Assembly (NCBI RefSeq): GCF_007746075.1
Contig: NZ_CP036339.1
Span: forward strand, 6,504,028 to 6,568,027
DNA length: 64,000 bases
Reading direction: 5' to 3'
Source of the DNA: Lacipirellula limnantheis
GTDB taxonomy: Bacteria > Planctomycetota > Planctomycetia > Pirellulales > Lacipirellulaceae
How positions within the stretch are numbered: the first letter of the stretch is position 1; every line of letters starts with the position of its first letter. The notes below the pieces were generated by a model, which was given only the letters and a program-made list of their open reading frames with translations, made no database searches and had not been told where the DNA came from. Shown here one piece after another: positions 1 through 8,507 of the stretch. A program made the position numbers and the translations under genes.

Positions 1-60
1 TCACTGGCCAAGCACCGGCAGGTCGCCCTCTGGTGGGACTGATTTTATTCCGAACTATTT

Positions 61-136
61 CACGCATAGGCGCGAAGGCGCAAAAAGAGAATGCCTATCC
101 GTTGTTTCCCTTTGCGCCTTCGCGCCTTTGCGTGAG
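61..136. repeat. Imperfect inverted repeat, family III
   Basis: The left arm (about 61-88, containing GGCGCGAAGGCGCAAA) is the inverse of the right arm (about 109-136, containing TTTGCGCCTTCGCGCC), with about 20 bases between. It lies upstream of the GH64-like gene. Similar arm-spacer-arm elements, built from short GGC/CGAAG or ACAGAG words, recur at 12936, 30607 and 50494. I see no gene in the first 286 bases. Confidence 0.6.
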
Positions 137-286
137 ACCTGCTTTTTCCCCGCACGACACACAAATTGGACGCCGCCCCGCCCCCTAATCATACTAACGG
201 GCTCCCCAATCAACCGGCGGCCCGCACGCTGCCAGGCGCGATTCGTCGCAACGAATTCTTTCGCAATTCCACGCCTGGAGAAACGT

Positions 287-1672
287 ATGCCTCGCCGTCT
301 GACCTCGCGCTTCTTCTCAGTCTGCGCGACCGCAGTCTTCTGCCTGTCGCTCGCCCCCGCCCACGCCGCCCCGCTGGCGATCAAGTTCAAAAATACCTCC
401 GGCCTCCCCGACGCGCAGGTTTACATCGGCTTCGTCGGCGCTGAAGCCCTCACCGCTACCAACAAAGCCACCAGCGCCCCGCTCGCCAAAAGCGAGTTCG
501 GCAGCGAGCACTGGTACACGCTCGATACCCTCGCCCAGGGCGTCGACCTCACTTCGTTCAGCGGCCGCATCTACGTCGGCTACGGCTCGCCCTGGAACTT
601 CACCCACGCCGGCTACGAACCCTCGCCCGTCAATCCGAGCGATCCCAACGCTCACAAACGGTACGACAAGGTCGAAATTACCTACCACGGCAACCCCGCC
701 GACGTCGCCAACGCGACGTCGTTTGACTACTTCAGCATCCCCGTCGGCCTGAACGTCTACCACGGCGGCACGGGCGGCACGCTCGTGAAGTCGCTCAAGG
801 CATCGCCCACCAGCGTCACGCTCGCCGCGATGGAGTCGATCGCCACGCCCCACGCCGCCGCGGTCGTGCGCGACGGATCGAACAACTTCGTCCGCGTCAT
901 CGGCCCCAGCGTCTACCCGCCGCCGCCGGGCCTCCCCGCCTCGCCGTACGACAATTTCGACGGCTACCTCGACTACCTCCACGCGTACGGCCAAAGCCAC
1001 GGCGGCACGATCGCCCGCATCAAGGGCCACTTCAACGGCACCGGCGGCGGCCCCGCGCCCCATCAAGCCCAGGACTACGACTTCACCGCCACGATCGACG
1101 CCCAGCAAAATATCACGCTCACCGGCCACGGCGCCGCCGTCGGCAACCACACCCTCACGTTCCATCACGACGAACTGAACAACCCGGCCGCCATCTACGG
1201 CGCCAACCCCCACTTCCAACTCGACGGCGCCCCCATGACGCCGCAGAACGATCTCTTCGGCTGGATCATCGCGGACCTCTTCGCCGGCCTGAACATCGGC
1301 GCCCTCGGCAGCACCGTCGAAGTCGGCGGCCAGCAAGTCGGCCAGATGGAGAGCCAGCAATGGTTCGCCCTCACCCAGCGCTTCGCCGCGCTGCAGCCGA
1401 GCCACCCCTACTACAACCAGTGGGCCGCGAAGATGAGCGAGCTCTCCGACGCCTACAACTTCGCCTACACCGACCGCTTCGCCCACGTCGTCGCGCCGCT
1501 CAACCCCGCGGAGGTCGACACGCTCGAGCTCGTCTTTCTCCGCGAAACGGGCGCCGGCGCCGGCAATCCGGATCTCCCTGAACCAGCAAGCGCCGCGATC
1601 CTAGCCCTCGGCGCCGCCATAACGCTGGTCGCCCGACGACGACGTGTGACACTGGCATCCTGCCGGTGCTAA
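287..1672 (+). CDS. PEP-CTERM anchored GH64-like beta-1,3-glucanase
   Basis: Predicted exported protein of 461 residues. I start it at ATG 287, because it is preceded by CTGGAG and opens directly into a signal peptide (MPRRLTSRFF, then a hydrophobic run ending AHA); an upstream in-frame extension has no such signal. The body follows the GH64/thaumatin-like layout: an N-terminal sandwich (IKFKNTSGLPDAQVYIGFVG), a SGRIYVGYG strand, a VEITYHG strand with FDYFSIPVGLNVY, and a C-terminal AYNFAYTDRF block. Known GH64 enzymes cleave laminarin-type beta-1,3-glucan; catalytic residues could not be assigned by eye. The C-terminus reads LPEPASAAI, a hydrophobic stretch, then ARRRR, a PEP-CTERM sorting signal normally cut by an exosortase. 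No exosortase lies in this window. Role in polysaccharide degradation is inferred. Confidence 0.72.
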   Translation: MPRRLTSRFFSVCATAVFCLSLAPAHAAPLAIKFKNTSGLPDAQVYIGFVGAEALTATNKATSAPLAKSEFGSEHWYTLDTLAQGVDLTSFSGRIYVGYGSPWNFTHAGYEPSPVNPSDPNAHKRYDKVEITYHGNPADVANATSFDYFSIPVGLNVYHGGTGGTLVKSLKASPTSVTLAAMESIATPHAAAVVRDGSNNFVRVIGPSVYPPPPGLPASPYDNFDGYLDYLHAYGQSHGGTIARIKGHFNGTGGGPAPHQAQDYDFTATIDAQQNITLTGHGAAVGNHTLTFHHDELNNPAAIYGANPHFQLDGAPMTPQNDLFGWIIADLFAGLNIGALGSTVEVGGQQVGQMESQQWFALTQRFAALQPSHPYYNQWAAKMSELSDAYNFAYTDRFAHVVAPLNPAEVDTLELVFLRETGAGAGNPDLPEPASAAILALGAAITLVARRRRVTLASCRC

Positions 1673-1808
1673 AGCGGGTACGCGCTCCCTCTACTGTTCC
1701 CATGCTGTGCTAGCAAGGGCTGCGCAACTTCCAGCGCCGCCCCCCCGAACCGGCATTGCCCAAACTACGAAAGAATTAGTAAAACAGTCGCATCAGCACG
1801 GAGGCTGG

Positions 1809-2738
1809 ATGCAACGCATGGATGGCAAGCACCGCAATCAACGCTCTCGCGCCCCCCAGTGCGCAACTGCGGAACGCGCGACGCCCGTGCCCGGCTTCAC
1901 CGTCCTCGAATTGCTCGTCGCCATTGGCGTCGTCAGCCTGCTTGCCGCGCTGCTGCTACCCGCGCTGATGGCCGCGCGCGAAGCCGCCCGCCGCACCACC
2001 TGCTCGAACCGGCTCCGCCAGATTGGCACGGCCTTTCAACTCCATCACGACCGCGCCGGCGAACTGCCCGCCGCCTGGCGTTTGGCCGCGTCAGACAAGC
2101 GTTTCGCCTACGGCTGGGCCGTAAAAATCTTGCCCGATCTTGAGCAAGCGAATTTGGCGAGCCATATCGACGCCGACGCGCGACCAGCCGTCGCGGGACA
2201 GCAGGTCGCCGAGTTGCCCGAGCTGATCTGCCCTTCCGACATCACCGAAGCGTTCTTCGATCTTTGGCCCGAGTCCCCCGACGGCGATCCAGTCGCCAGT
2301 TCCGGCGCCGCGCTGATCCGCATCCCGACCGCCAACTACCAAGGCGTGTTCGGCAATTCTGAAGGCGACGAAGCGTACGAACCCTTCGCCGCCGCCAATC
2401 CCGCTTTTGGCGAAGGCGCCGTCGTGCATAATCGCCGCGTCCGCTGGTCCGATTTCGAGCGCGGGCTCAGCGACACGCTGCTCGTCGGCGAACGAACCAT
2501 GGCAATGGTCCCCTCGACTTGGCTCGGCGTCGATCTCCGCGGCGAAGATGCGACTTGCCGGTTGGTCGGGTCCGCGATCACCCGCCCCAACTGCACCGCC
2601 TGCGACGAATGCGAGTTCAGCAGCCGTCACGCCGACGGCTCGCTGTTCGCTTGGGCGGACGGGCATGTGTCGCTGCTCAGCGAAGACATTGATTCGAGCG
2701 CGTACCAGCGACTCGCCCGCCGCGCGGAGTCTCCCTGA
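1809..2738 (+). CDS. DUF1559 pseudopilin-like protein (H-X9-DG)
   Basis: Protein of 309 residues with a type II pseudopilin/type IV pilin N-terminus: PGFTVLELLVAIGVVSLLAA, then LLLPALMAAREAARRTTC, the classic DUF1559 helix. Cleavage by a prepilin peptidase is expected after the glycine before FTVLEL. The C-terminal block HADGSLFAWADGHVSLLSE is the H-X9-DG motif that names this planctomycete family. Start chosen at ATG 1809, four bases after GGAGG; ATG 1818 is the alternative. The family is greatly expanded in Planctomycetota; precise function is unknown, with secretion or envelope fibre roles proposed. The stop codon overlaps the blaI start (TGATG at 2736-2740), so the two are translationally coupled. 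Confidence 0.88.
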   Translation: MQRMDGKHRNQRSRAPQCATAERATPVPGFTVLELLVAIGVVSLLAALLLPALMAAREAARRTTCSNRLRQIGTAFQLHHDRAGELPAAWRLAASDKRFAYGWAVKILPDLEQANLASHIDADARPAVAGQQVAELPELICPSDITEAFFDLWPESPDGDPVASSGAALIRIPTANYQGVFGNSEGDEAYEPFAAANPAFGEGAVVHNRRVRWSDFERGLSDTLLVGERTMAMVPSTWLGVDLRGEDATCRLVGSAITRPNCTACDECEFSSRHADGSLFAWADGHVSLLSEDIDSSAYQRLARRAESP

Positions 2739-3139
2739 TGGACGATGGACGCATGAACGAACCAGCCGACACGTTAGTCCTCACGGCCGCCGAGGCGGAG
2801 GTGATGAACGTCATCTGGGATCAATTTCCCGCGTCCGTCGCCGACGTCGTCGAGCGCTTGCCGCGCGAACTGGCCTACACAACGGTGATGACGACGGTCC
2901 GCATTCTGGAAAACAAGGGATTCGTCGCGCAGTGCGGCAAGCGCGGTCGCGCATTCCTCTACGAGCCAGCCGTCGATCGCAACGCCGTTCAAGGTTCGAT
3001 GTCGCAGGAAGTCGCCAAACGCCTCTTCGGCGGCTCGGTCAAGTCGCTGGTCTTGAACCTGGTGCGCGACGAGTCGATCAGCGCCGACGACCTGGCCGAA
3101 GTAAAACGCCTGATCGAAGAGTTGGAGGCCGCGAAGTGA
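2738..3139 (+). CDS. blaI: BlaI/MecI-family transcriptional repressor
   Basis: A 133-residue winged-helix repressor. The segment LTAAEAEVMNVIWDQFPASV is the standard BlaI opening. It is followed by the recognition helix region AYTTVMTTVRILENKGFV and a C-terminal dimerisation helix bundle (ISADDLAEVKRLIEELE). BlaI proteins bind palindromic operators and are inactivated by proteolysis triggered by a membrane M56 sensor, which is encoded immediately downstream with overlapping stop and start codons (GTGA at 3136-3139). The upstream overlap with the DUF1559 gene makes a three-gene operon. The target is probably this operon itself; beta-lactam resistance is not implied, as planctomycetes carry many such pairs with unknown signals. 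Confidence 0.92.
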   Translation: MDDGRMNEPADTLVLTAAEAEVMNVIWDQFPASVADVVERLPRELAYTTVMTTVRILENKGFVAQCGKRGRAFLYEPAVDRNAVQGSMSQEVAKRLFGGSVKSLVLNLVRDESISADDLAEVKRLIEELEAAK

Positions 3140-4212
3140 ACGCCCTCCAATGGTTCGAAGTCATCGTTTCCCTCGCCGTGCAGGTGACGGCGATCACCAT
3201 CGCCGCGGTCGCGCTTGAACGTCGCGCTCCGGCGGCCATGGTTAAAACCCGCGTCTGGGTCTGCTACTACGCGGCGCTCGTCGGGCTTCTGGCGGCCGGG
3301 CTCTTGCTCCCGCGCGCCCAGTGGATTCATCCCTGGCAAACCCTCAGCGACGGCGATCTCCTGCGCATGATCAACCTCCAGCAAGCGGCCGCTCTGGTTC
3401 TACTGACCATTTGGTTGGCGGGCCTGGGCTGCCTTGCCGCGCAGTGGATGATTGATTTCTGGCGGCTGCGCCGCTTCCTCCAGCACTGCCCGCTGGCCGC
3501 CAGCGCGGAACAAGATCGGCTTCGCGCCGCGGCGCCGCAGGCGCTGCTGAGGTTCGCCGGACGATCGGTTCAGTTTCGCGTGGCTCCCGAGGCGGCGGGA
3601 CCTTTCTGCTACCAGTTTCATCAACCGGCGGTCTATTTGCCGCAGTCGCTCATTGACGGCGACGCCGCGGAGCTGCGCCATGTGCTGCGCCACGAATTGA
3701 CCCACCTCCACACGCATCATCCGCTGCAAGTCTTCGTCCAGCGATTCGTTCAGACGGTCTTCTGGTTCGTGCCCCCAATCTGGACTGCCGGGCGCCGCGC
3801 CGCCCTCGCCCGCGAGTTTGTCTGCGATGAGGCCGCCGTCGACCAAGGCGCTTCCGCCGCCAGCTACTTGAAGACGCTGCTGCGCTACGCCGAACTCCAG
3901 CGGCCGGGCAGCGCCGTGCTCGCGATTTCGCCGTCGAGCAGCGAATTGCGCATCCGGGCGCAGCGACTCGCCCAGTCTGGTCCAGCGCGGGCGGGGCGTG
4001 TTGCGAGGCTCGCCCCGGCGTGTCTTCTCTTGGCGGCTCTTCTTCTCTCCCAGGCTTGGCTGCCGACCAATCCCCTGGCCTCGCCAAAATCCGGCTACTC
4101 CCCCTGGCCCTCCTGGTCGGCCGCCGCCCTCCACGTGTTCGACGTCTCGGTGCGGGACTTCGATCAGTTCGAGGGGCGTCTGCAAGTTTACGAGTTATCC
4201 CAGCAGCGCTGA
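3136..4212 (+). CDS. M56-family membrane metallopeptidase (BlaR1-like)
   Basis: Starts at GTG 3136 inside the end of blaI and encodes 358 residues. Hydrophobic segments near the N-terminus (about residues 5-20, 35-55 and 80-105) precede the cytoplasmic zinc peptidase: HELTH at about residue 186 is the HExxH site, and the following EFVCDEAAVDQG supplies the third ligand region typical of M56. A last membrane segment (CLLLAALLLSQAWL) lies near residue 300. There is no penicillin-binding sensor domain; only about 40 residues follow the last helix, so the signal sensed is unknown. By analogy with BlaR1/MecR1 it would cleave the neighbouring repressor after receiving an envelope signal. Confidence 0.88.
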   Translation: MNALQWFEVIVSLAVQVTAITIAAVALERRAPAAMVKTRVWVCYYAALVGLLAAGLLLPRAQWIHPWQTLSDGDLLRMINLQQAAALVLLTIWLAGLGCLAAQWMIDFWRLRRFLQHCPLAASAEQDRLRAAAPQALLRFAGRSVQFRVAPEAAGPFCYQFHQPAVYLPQSLIDGDAAELRHVLRHELTHLHTHHPLQVFVQRFVQTVFWFVPPIWTAGRRAALAREFVCDEAAVDQGASAASYLKTLLRYAELQRPGSAVLAISPSSSELRIRAQRLAQSGPARAGRVARLAPACLLLAALLLSQAWLPTNPLASPKSGYSPWPSWSAAALHVFDVSVRDFDQFEGRLQVYELSQQR

Positions 4213-4321
4213 TTGCAGCGGCGCGACCTCTTCATTCTGAAGTTTTTCGCCCGAAATTACTAATGTTTTAATAGTTGACTACGCGACACAACCATGAGCC
4301 CTGCGTTGCACGGATGCCACG

Positions 4322-4936
4322 ATGACCCCACTCTCGCCAATTGTTTCGCCCGCGCCAGTTGACGCACCTGGCGTCAGCGTCTCGCTGTTGCTCCCCGTCT
4401 GGAACGAAGCGGGCTCGATCGCCCGGACCGTTGCTGGCGTCGACGAAGCGCTGGCGCGGATCGTCCCCGCGTTCGAGATTCTGATTATCGATGACGGCGG
4501 ACGCGACGGCTCCTCCGCCGTCGCGCAGGCCCTTGCGGCCAAGAATCCCGCCGTCCGACTAGTTCATCACGAGCCCAATCGCGGGTACGGCGCGGCGCTC
4601 AAGTCAGGTTTTCTCGCCGCGACCTGCGACCTCGTCCTGTTCGCCGACGCCGCCGGCCAGTGCGACGTCGCGCGGCTCGATCGCCTGGCGCTGTTGTCGC
4701 GGGCTTACGACATTGTCTGCGGCGGCGGAGTCGCCCGCCGACAGCCTCCCATGCGTACGGCATACTTCAAGCTGTTCAATCGACTTCAAGCCGCACTCAG
4801 CGCCACGGATCTGCGCGACGCGCCACGAGGCCTCAAACTGTTTCACCGCGAGTCGCTGCTCAATCTGACCCCCGTCGCCGTCGACTTGGGAGCCAGCGCC
4901 ACGCGACGCCAAATCCTTCAACAACAAGCGGGCTAA
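4322..4936 (+). CDS. Short glycosyltransferase family 2 protein
   Basis: A 204-residue protein resembling the catalytic half of dolichol-phosphate mannose synthase-like GT2 enzymes: VSLLLPVWNEAGSIARTV, EILIIDDGGRDGSS, HHEPNRGYGAALKSGF and DIVCGG. Two oddities. The usual metal-binding run, typically FxDGDGQ in this family, reads FADAAGQCD. The protein also stops after KLFHRESL plus about 25 residues, where homologues continue through another 30-100 residues. It may be a truncated or degenerate enzyme, or a small variant whose acceptor region is lost. It is followed 60 bases later by a methyltransferase gene on the same strand. An AT-rich stretch (about 4236-4276) precedes it and could hold the promoter. 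Confidence 0.75.
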   Translation: MTPLSPIVSPAPVDAPGVSVSLLLPVWNEAGSIARTVAGVDEALARIVPAFEILIIDDGGRDGSSAVAQALAAKNPAVRLVHHEPNRGYGAALKSGFLAATCDLVLFADAAGQCDVARLDRLALLSRAYDIVCGGGVARRQPPMRTAYFKLFNRLQAALSATDLRDAPRGLKLFHRESLLNLTPVAVDLGASATRRQILQQQAG

Positions 4937-4996
4937 GGCCCGTGATGTTCCCCAAACTCAAACCAGCGCCAAATCAAGCGCCATCGAGCCCATAAG

Positions 4997-5596
4997 ATGA
5001 TGTCAACCGCAGACGGAAACATCGCGCCCCAGCACGATTGGGCGGCCCGCATCGTCAAGCGCCGCGTCCATATCACCTTCGCCGTCGGCGCCATCCTCGT
5101 CGTCGGCAGCCTGATGGCCGGCGTTCAGCCCCACGACCTGACCAATCTCGGCGATGCCCAGTCGTGGATCGGCGTGCTCCTCGTGGTCGGCGGATTGGCG
5201 ATTCGTTCGTGGGCGGCCGGCACCTTGCGCAAGTACGCCGAGTTAACCACCGTCGGCCCCTACTCGATCGTTCGCAATCCGCTGTACATCGGTTCGATGC
5301 TGATGCTGATCGGCTTCTGCATCTTGATCGGCCAAGGCCGCCTGGTTTGGTTGATCGTCGGCCCCTTCGCGCTGTTGTTTTTGAGCACGATCAAACAAGA
5401 GGAAGGCATTCTCTCGGCGCAGTACGGCGCCGTGTGGCAGCAGTACGCCGCCGCCACGCCGCGCTTTCTACCGCGCACGCTCGCGGTCCGCACCGGTCAA
5501 TGGAGCGCCTACCAATGGCGCCGCAACCGCGAATATCAAGCGGTCGCCGCCACCGTGCTCGGGCTGGTCGGCCTGCAACTCTGGCAGCACGTCTAA
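4997..5596 (+). CDS. Isoprenylcysteine/phospholipid methyltransferase family membrane protein
   Basis: A 199-residue polytopic membrane protein; tandem ATG codons at 4997 and 5000 are both possible starts. Hydrophobic helices lie at about residues 27-43, 55-70, 95-112 and 113-130. The diagnostic block is VGPYSIVRNPLYIGSMLMLI, followed by EEGILSAQYGAVWQQYAAAT near the C-terminal third, as in ICMT/PEMT-type enzymes that use S-adenosylmethionine at the membrane. Bacterial members methylate varied lipids or prenyl compounds; the substrate here is not deducible. It sits 60 bases after the GT2 gene and may form a lipid-modification pair with it. The following sulfatase is convergent. Confidence 0.78.
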   Translation: MMSTADGNIAPQHDWAARIVKRRVHITFAVGAILVVGSLMAGVQPHDLTNLGDAQSWIGVLLVVGGLAIRSWAAGTLRKYAELTTVGPYSIVRNPLYIGSMLMLIGFCILIGQGRLVWLIVGPFALLFLSTIKQEEGILSAQYGAVWQQYAAATPRFLPRTLAVRTGQWSAYQWRRNREYQAVAATVLGLVGLQLWQHV

Positions 5597-5630
5597 AGCG
5601 CCCTGCAAATCAAAGCAACTTGCACAGCGA

Positions 5631-8147
5631 CTAACGCGCGCCGTCAACCGCCGCCGCCTGCGACTGTTCCAGCTGCTTGACGTCTTGCGGCGAGAGCATC
5701 GGCCGATCGACCTTGATCGTCAGCTTCTCAAGCGTCGCCGTGAGCGCGAACGGCGGTTGATAGTCGGCGTCGTTCACGCCCGTCAGCGTGTCCGATCCAA
5801 TGTCGAAGCTCTCGTCCCACTGCAGGATCATCGGCAGCGTCTTGGGCATCTTGATCGTCTGGACTTCCTTGCCGTCGACCTTCAACGTCCCCGTCCCCGC
5901 GCGCCCCAGCCCGCTGAGGTTGTTGAACGCCAACGTCCCCACGCCGAGGCCGTCGTACTTGAAGTCGAACTCGAGCGTATGCTTGCCCGGCGCGAGCGCC
6001 TCCGGCCCCTCCCATTTGACTCGTTCGAGATCGATGAGATTCCACAAGAACACCGGCTTTCCCTTCAGCAGGTAGAAGCCGTAGCCCGCGAACCGGCCGC
6101 CGGAAGTCAAAATCATGCCCTCGGCGCCCGCCGCCGGCACGTCGATCTCCGCCGTGATCGTGTACGAACTATTGAGCAAAAACGGCGAATCGCCCTGCGG
6201 CAAGCCAACCATCGGTCGCGTGTAGACGAACTCATTGCGCCCCGCGGTGATGTTCGGCCGCGGCGCCACGATCCGCGGCGCCACCGACGCGTCGAGCGGC
6301 AAGACGTTGTACTTCCGCGCCTCGCTCAGGAAGAGCTTCTTCAGCTCCGCCACCTTGTCCGGATGCTTGGCCGCGACGTCGTTGACCTGCGAGAAGTCTT
6401 CCTCCAGGTGGTAGAGTTCCCAGGCGACGTTGTTCACCGGATCAGGGTTCACCGCGCCAAAGGCTTCCCACGGCGGCCGCGTCACCTTGGTGCTCAGCAG
6501 CCAACCCTCGTGGTAAATCGAGTGATCGCCGAACATCTCGAAATACTGCGTCGTGTGCCGCGACGGGGCCTCCGCGCTTGCCTGATCAAACGTGTAAGCG
6601 AAGCTCGTTCCCTCGATCGGCGCCTGCTTGATGCCGTCCACCAGTTCCGGCGCGGCGATTCCCGTCACTTCGAGGATCGTCGGCACAACGTCGATCACAT
6701 GGGTGAATTGATTCCGCACGCCGCCCCGATCCTTGATGCCGGCCGGCCACGAAATGCACATCCCTTGTCGCACCCCGCCCAGGTGCGAAGCGATCTGCTT
6801 GAACCAGCTGAACGGCGTGTCGAACGCCCAAGCCCAATGCGCCGACATGTGGTTGTACGTTTGCGCCGTCCCCCACACGTCGTACCACTTCATCTGCGCT
6901 TCCACCGGTACGGTCACCCCGTTGAAGAACGCCACCTCGTTGGGAGTACCGTACAATCCGCCTTCGGCGCTCGTGCCGTTGTCGCCGTTGATGTAGATAA
7001 TCAGCGTGTTGTCGAGCTCGCCCATATCCTCGACCGCTTGGATGACGCGGCCGATCTCATGATCGTTGTAGGCGGCGAAGGCGGCGAACGTTTCGACCTG
7101 CCGGATAAACAGCTTCTTCTCTTCGGCGCTGCAGGCGTCCCACTCTTTCAGGATTTCCTTCGGCCACGGCGAAAGCTGCGCATCCTGCGGAATGATCCCC
7201 AGCCGCTTCTGGTTGGCGAAGATTCGTTCCCGCAGCTTGTTCCAACCGTCGTCGAACAAGTGCATCTTCTGAATCTTTTCCACCCACTCCTTCGTCGGAT
7301 GGTGCGGCGCGTGCGTCGCGCCGGGAACGTAATAACAAAAGAAAGGTTTGCTCGGATCGATTTGGTGGGCCTGATTCATCCAGTCGATCGCTTCGTTGGC
7401 CATCGCCGTGACTAGGTTCCAATCAGGCTTGCCTTCAAACGGATAGATCTGCGTCGTGTTCCGAAACAGGTTCGGCTGCCATTGGTTGGCGTCGCCGCCG
7501 ACGAACCCGTAGAAGTATTCAAAGCCCATCCCCGTCGGCCAGCGTTCAAACGGCCCGATCGCGCTCGCCTCGAACGTCGGCGTATTGTGATCCTTTCCAA
7601 ACCAGGAAGTCGCGTACCCGTTGTCGCGCAGCACGCGGCCGATCGTCGCCTTGTCGCGGCCGATCAAGCTGTTGTACCCAGGGAATCCTGTCGCCTGCTC
7701 CGCCACGACGCCGAAGCCCGCTGAATGGTGATTGCGTCCGGTGATCAGCGCCGCGCGCGTCGGCGAGCACAACGCGGTCGAATAGACTTGCGTGTAGCGC
7801 AGCCCGTTCTTCGCGATCCGATCCATGTTCGGCGTCGGAATGACGCCGCCGTAGGTGCTCGGCACGGCAAAACCGGAGTCGTCCGTCATAATCAACAGCA
7901 CGTTCGGCGCCTTCTTCGGCGGCACGATCCGCGGAGCCCACCAGGGCTTTGACTTTTGCGTCGTTTCCCCGATGACGCCGCCAAACTTCGGCTCCGGAGC
8001 CGGCAACTGCTTCCCGTCGATCGTCGTCGTCGCGCTCGGCGCGCCTGGCGTTCCGGTCGTTTCAATCGCCGTGTCGCCGCGGACCGCGGCTGAGAAACCG
8101 CTCATGGCGGCCAAGCAGGCGGCCGCCCAAAAGAACGTGCGCATCAT
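5631..8147 (-). CDS. Exported type I sulfatase (arylsulfatase)
   Basis: An 838-residue enzyme. I start at ATG 8147 because it opens a signal peptide (MMRTFFWAAACLAAM, ending near FSAAVRG); a 50-residue upstream extension is arginine-rich and lacks a signal. The metal site NVLLIMTDDSG and the formylglycine sulfatase signature CSPTRAALITG (Cys about residue 127) are intact, so maturation by a formylglycine-generating enzyme is expected. None is encoded here. Known enzymes of this family hydrolyse sulfate esters of aryl compounds or polysaccharides, with Ca2+. After the alpha/beta sulfatase core an extra C-terminal beta-rich domain of about 170 residues (from about YTITAEIDVPAAG) is present, as in large AtsA-like arylsulfatases. 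Planctomycetes are rich in sulfatases. Substrate unknown. Confidence 0.9.
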   Translation of the reverse strand: MMRTFFWAAACLAAMSGFSAAVRGDTAIETTGTPGAPSATTTIDGKQLPAPEPKFGGVIGETTQKSKPWWAPRIVPPKKAPNVLLIMTDDSGFAVPSTYGGVIPTPNMDRIAKNGLRYTQVYSTALCSPTRAALITGRNHHSAGFGVVAEQATGFPGYNSLIGRDKATIGRVLRDNGYATSWFGKDHNTPTFEASAIGPFERWPTGMGFEYFYGFVGGDANQWQPNLFRNTTQIYPFEGKPDWNLVTAMANEAIDWMNQAHQIDPSKPFFCYYVPGATHAPHHPTKEWVEKIQKMHLFDDGWNKLRERIFANQKRLGIIPQDAQLSPWPKEILKEWDACSAEEKKLFIRQVETFAAFAAYNDHEIGRVIQAVEDMGELDNTLIIYINGDNGTSAEGGLYGTPNEVAFFNGVTVPVEAQMKWYDVWGTAQTYNHMSAHWAWAFDTPFSWFKQIASHLGGVRQGMCISWPAGIKDRGGVRNQFTHVIDVVPTILEVTGIAAPELVDGIKQAPIEGTSFAYTFDQASAEAPSRHTTQYFEMFGDHSIYHEGWLLSTKVTRPPWEAFGAVNPDPVNNVAWELYHLEEDFSQVNDVAAKHPDKVAELKKLFLSEARKYNVLPLDASVAPRIVAPRPNITAGRNEFVYTRPMVGLPQGDSPFLLNSSYTITAEIDVPAAGAEGMILTSGGRFAGYGFYLLKGKPVFLWNLIDLERVKWEGPEALAPGKHTLEFDFKYDGLGVGTLAFNNLSGLGRAGTGTLKVDGKEVQTIKMPKTLPMILQWDESFDIGSDTLTGVNDADYQPPFALTATLEKLTIKVDRPMLSPQDVKQLEQSQAAAVDGAR

Positions 8148-8507
8148 CGTTGCCCCGTCATTTGAAGGAGTGTGCTGTGCTGCCAAACAAGGCGCGCGCC
8201 AAGCTCCGCATTGCCGACGGGCATTGTAGAGAATCACGCCCGCGGCGAGTAGAAACCGACGGCATTCCCCCGGCAGTTTCGCGCGGAAATGGCGCACGCG
8301 GCCGAACGAGGCGCCGCCGACCGCAGGCCGCCCCCCTGCGAAACTCTGCCGGCGGCGCCGGAAATCCGGGCGCGGTCATAGCGAAAATCGCGGCTGGAAC
8401 TGTTTTGCCGCGTCTCCCACGCTATGGGTGGTCGATCAATTGCCAAGCTCAGTGCTCGGCGTTTGCCGCCCGCTGAGGCGTTTTCCCCCCATCCGAGGAC
8501 GCTACCC
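8148..8507. other. Divergent intergenic region, no gene seen
   Basis: 360 bases between the divergent sulfatase and porin genes. It is GC-rich, with several short complementary stretches (for example CTGCCGGCGG and CCGCC), but I see no clear terminator, promoter or coding sequence. Promoters for both flanking genes should lie here. Confidence 0.5.

Noticed and set aside
1..42. Possible 3' end of an upstream gene (frame ending TGA at 40-42)
   Set aside because: Only 13 codons are visible and no homology can be judged.
317..1486. Minus-strand frame of 389 codons opposite the GH64-like gene
   Set aside because: Val/Gly/Arg-rich translation with no motif; mirrors the codon bias of the real gene.
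5685..7415. Long plus-strand frame of 576 codons
   Set aside because: It is antisense to the sulfatase, arginine-rich and without any domain; a shadow of a GC-rich gene.
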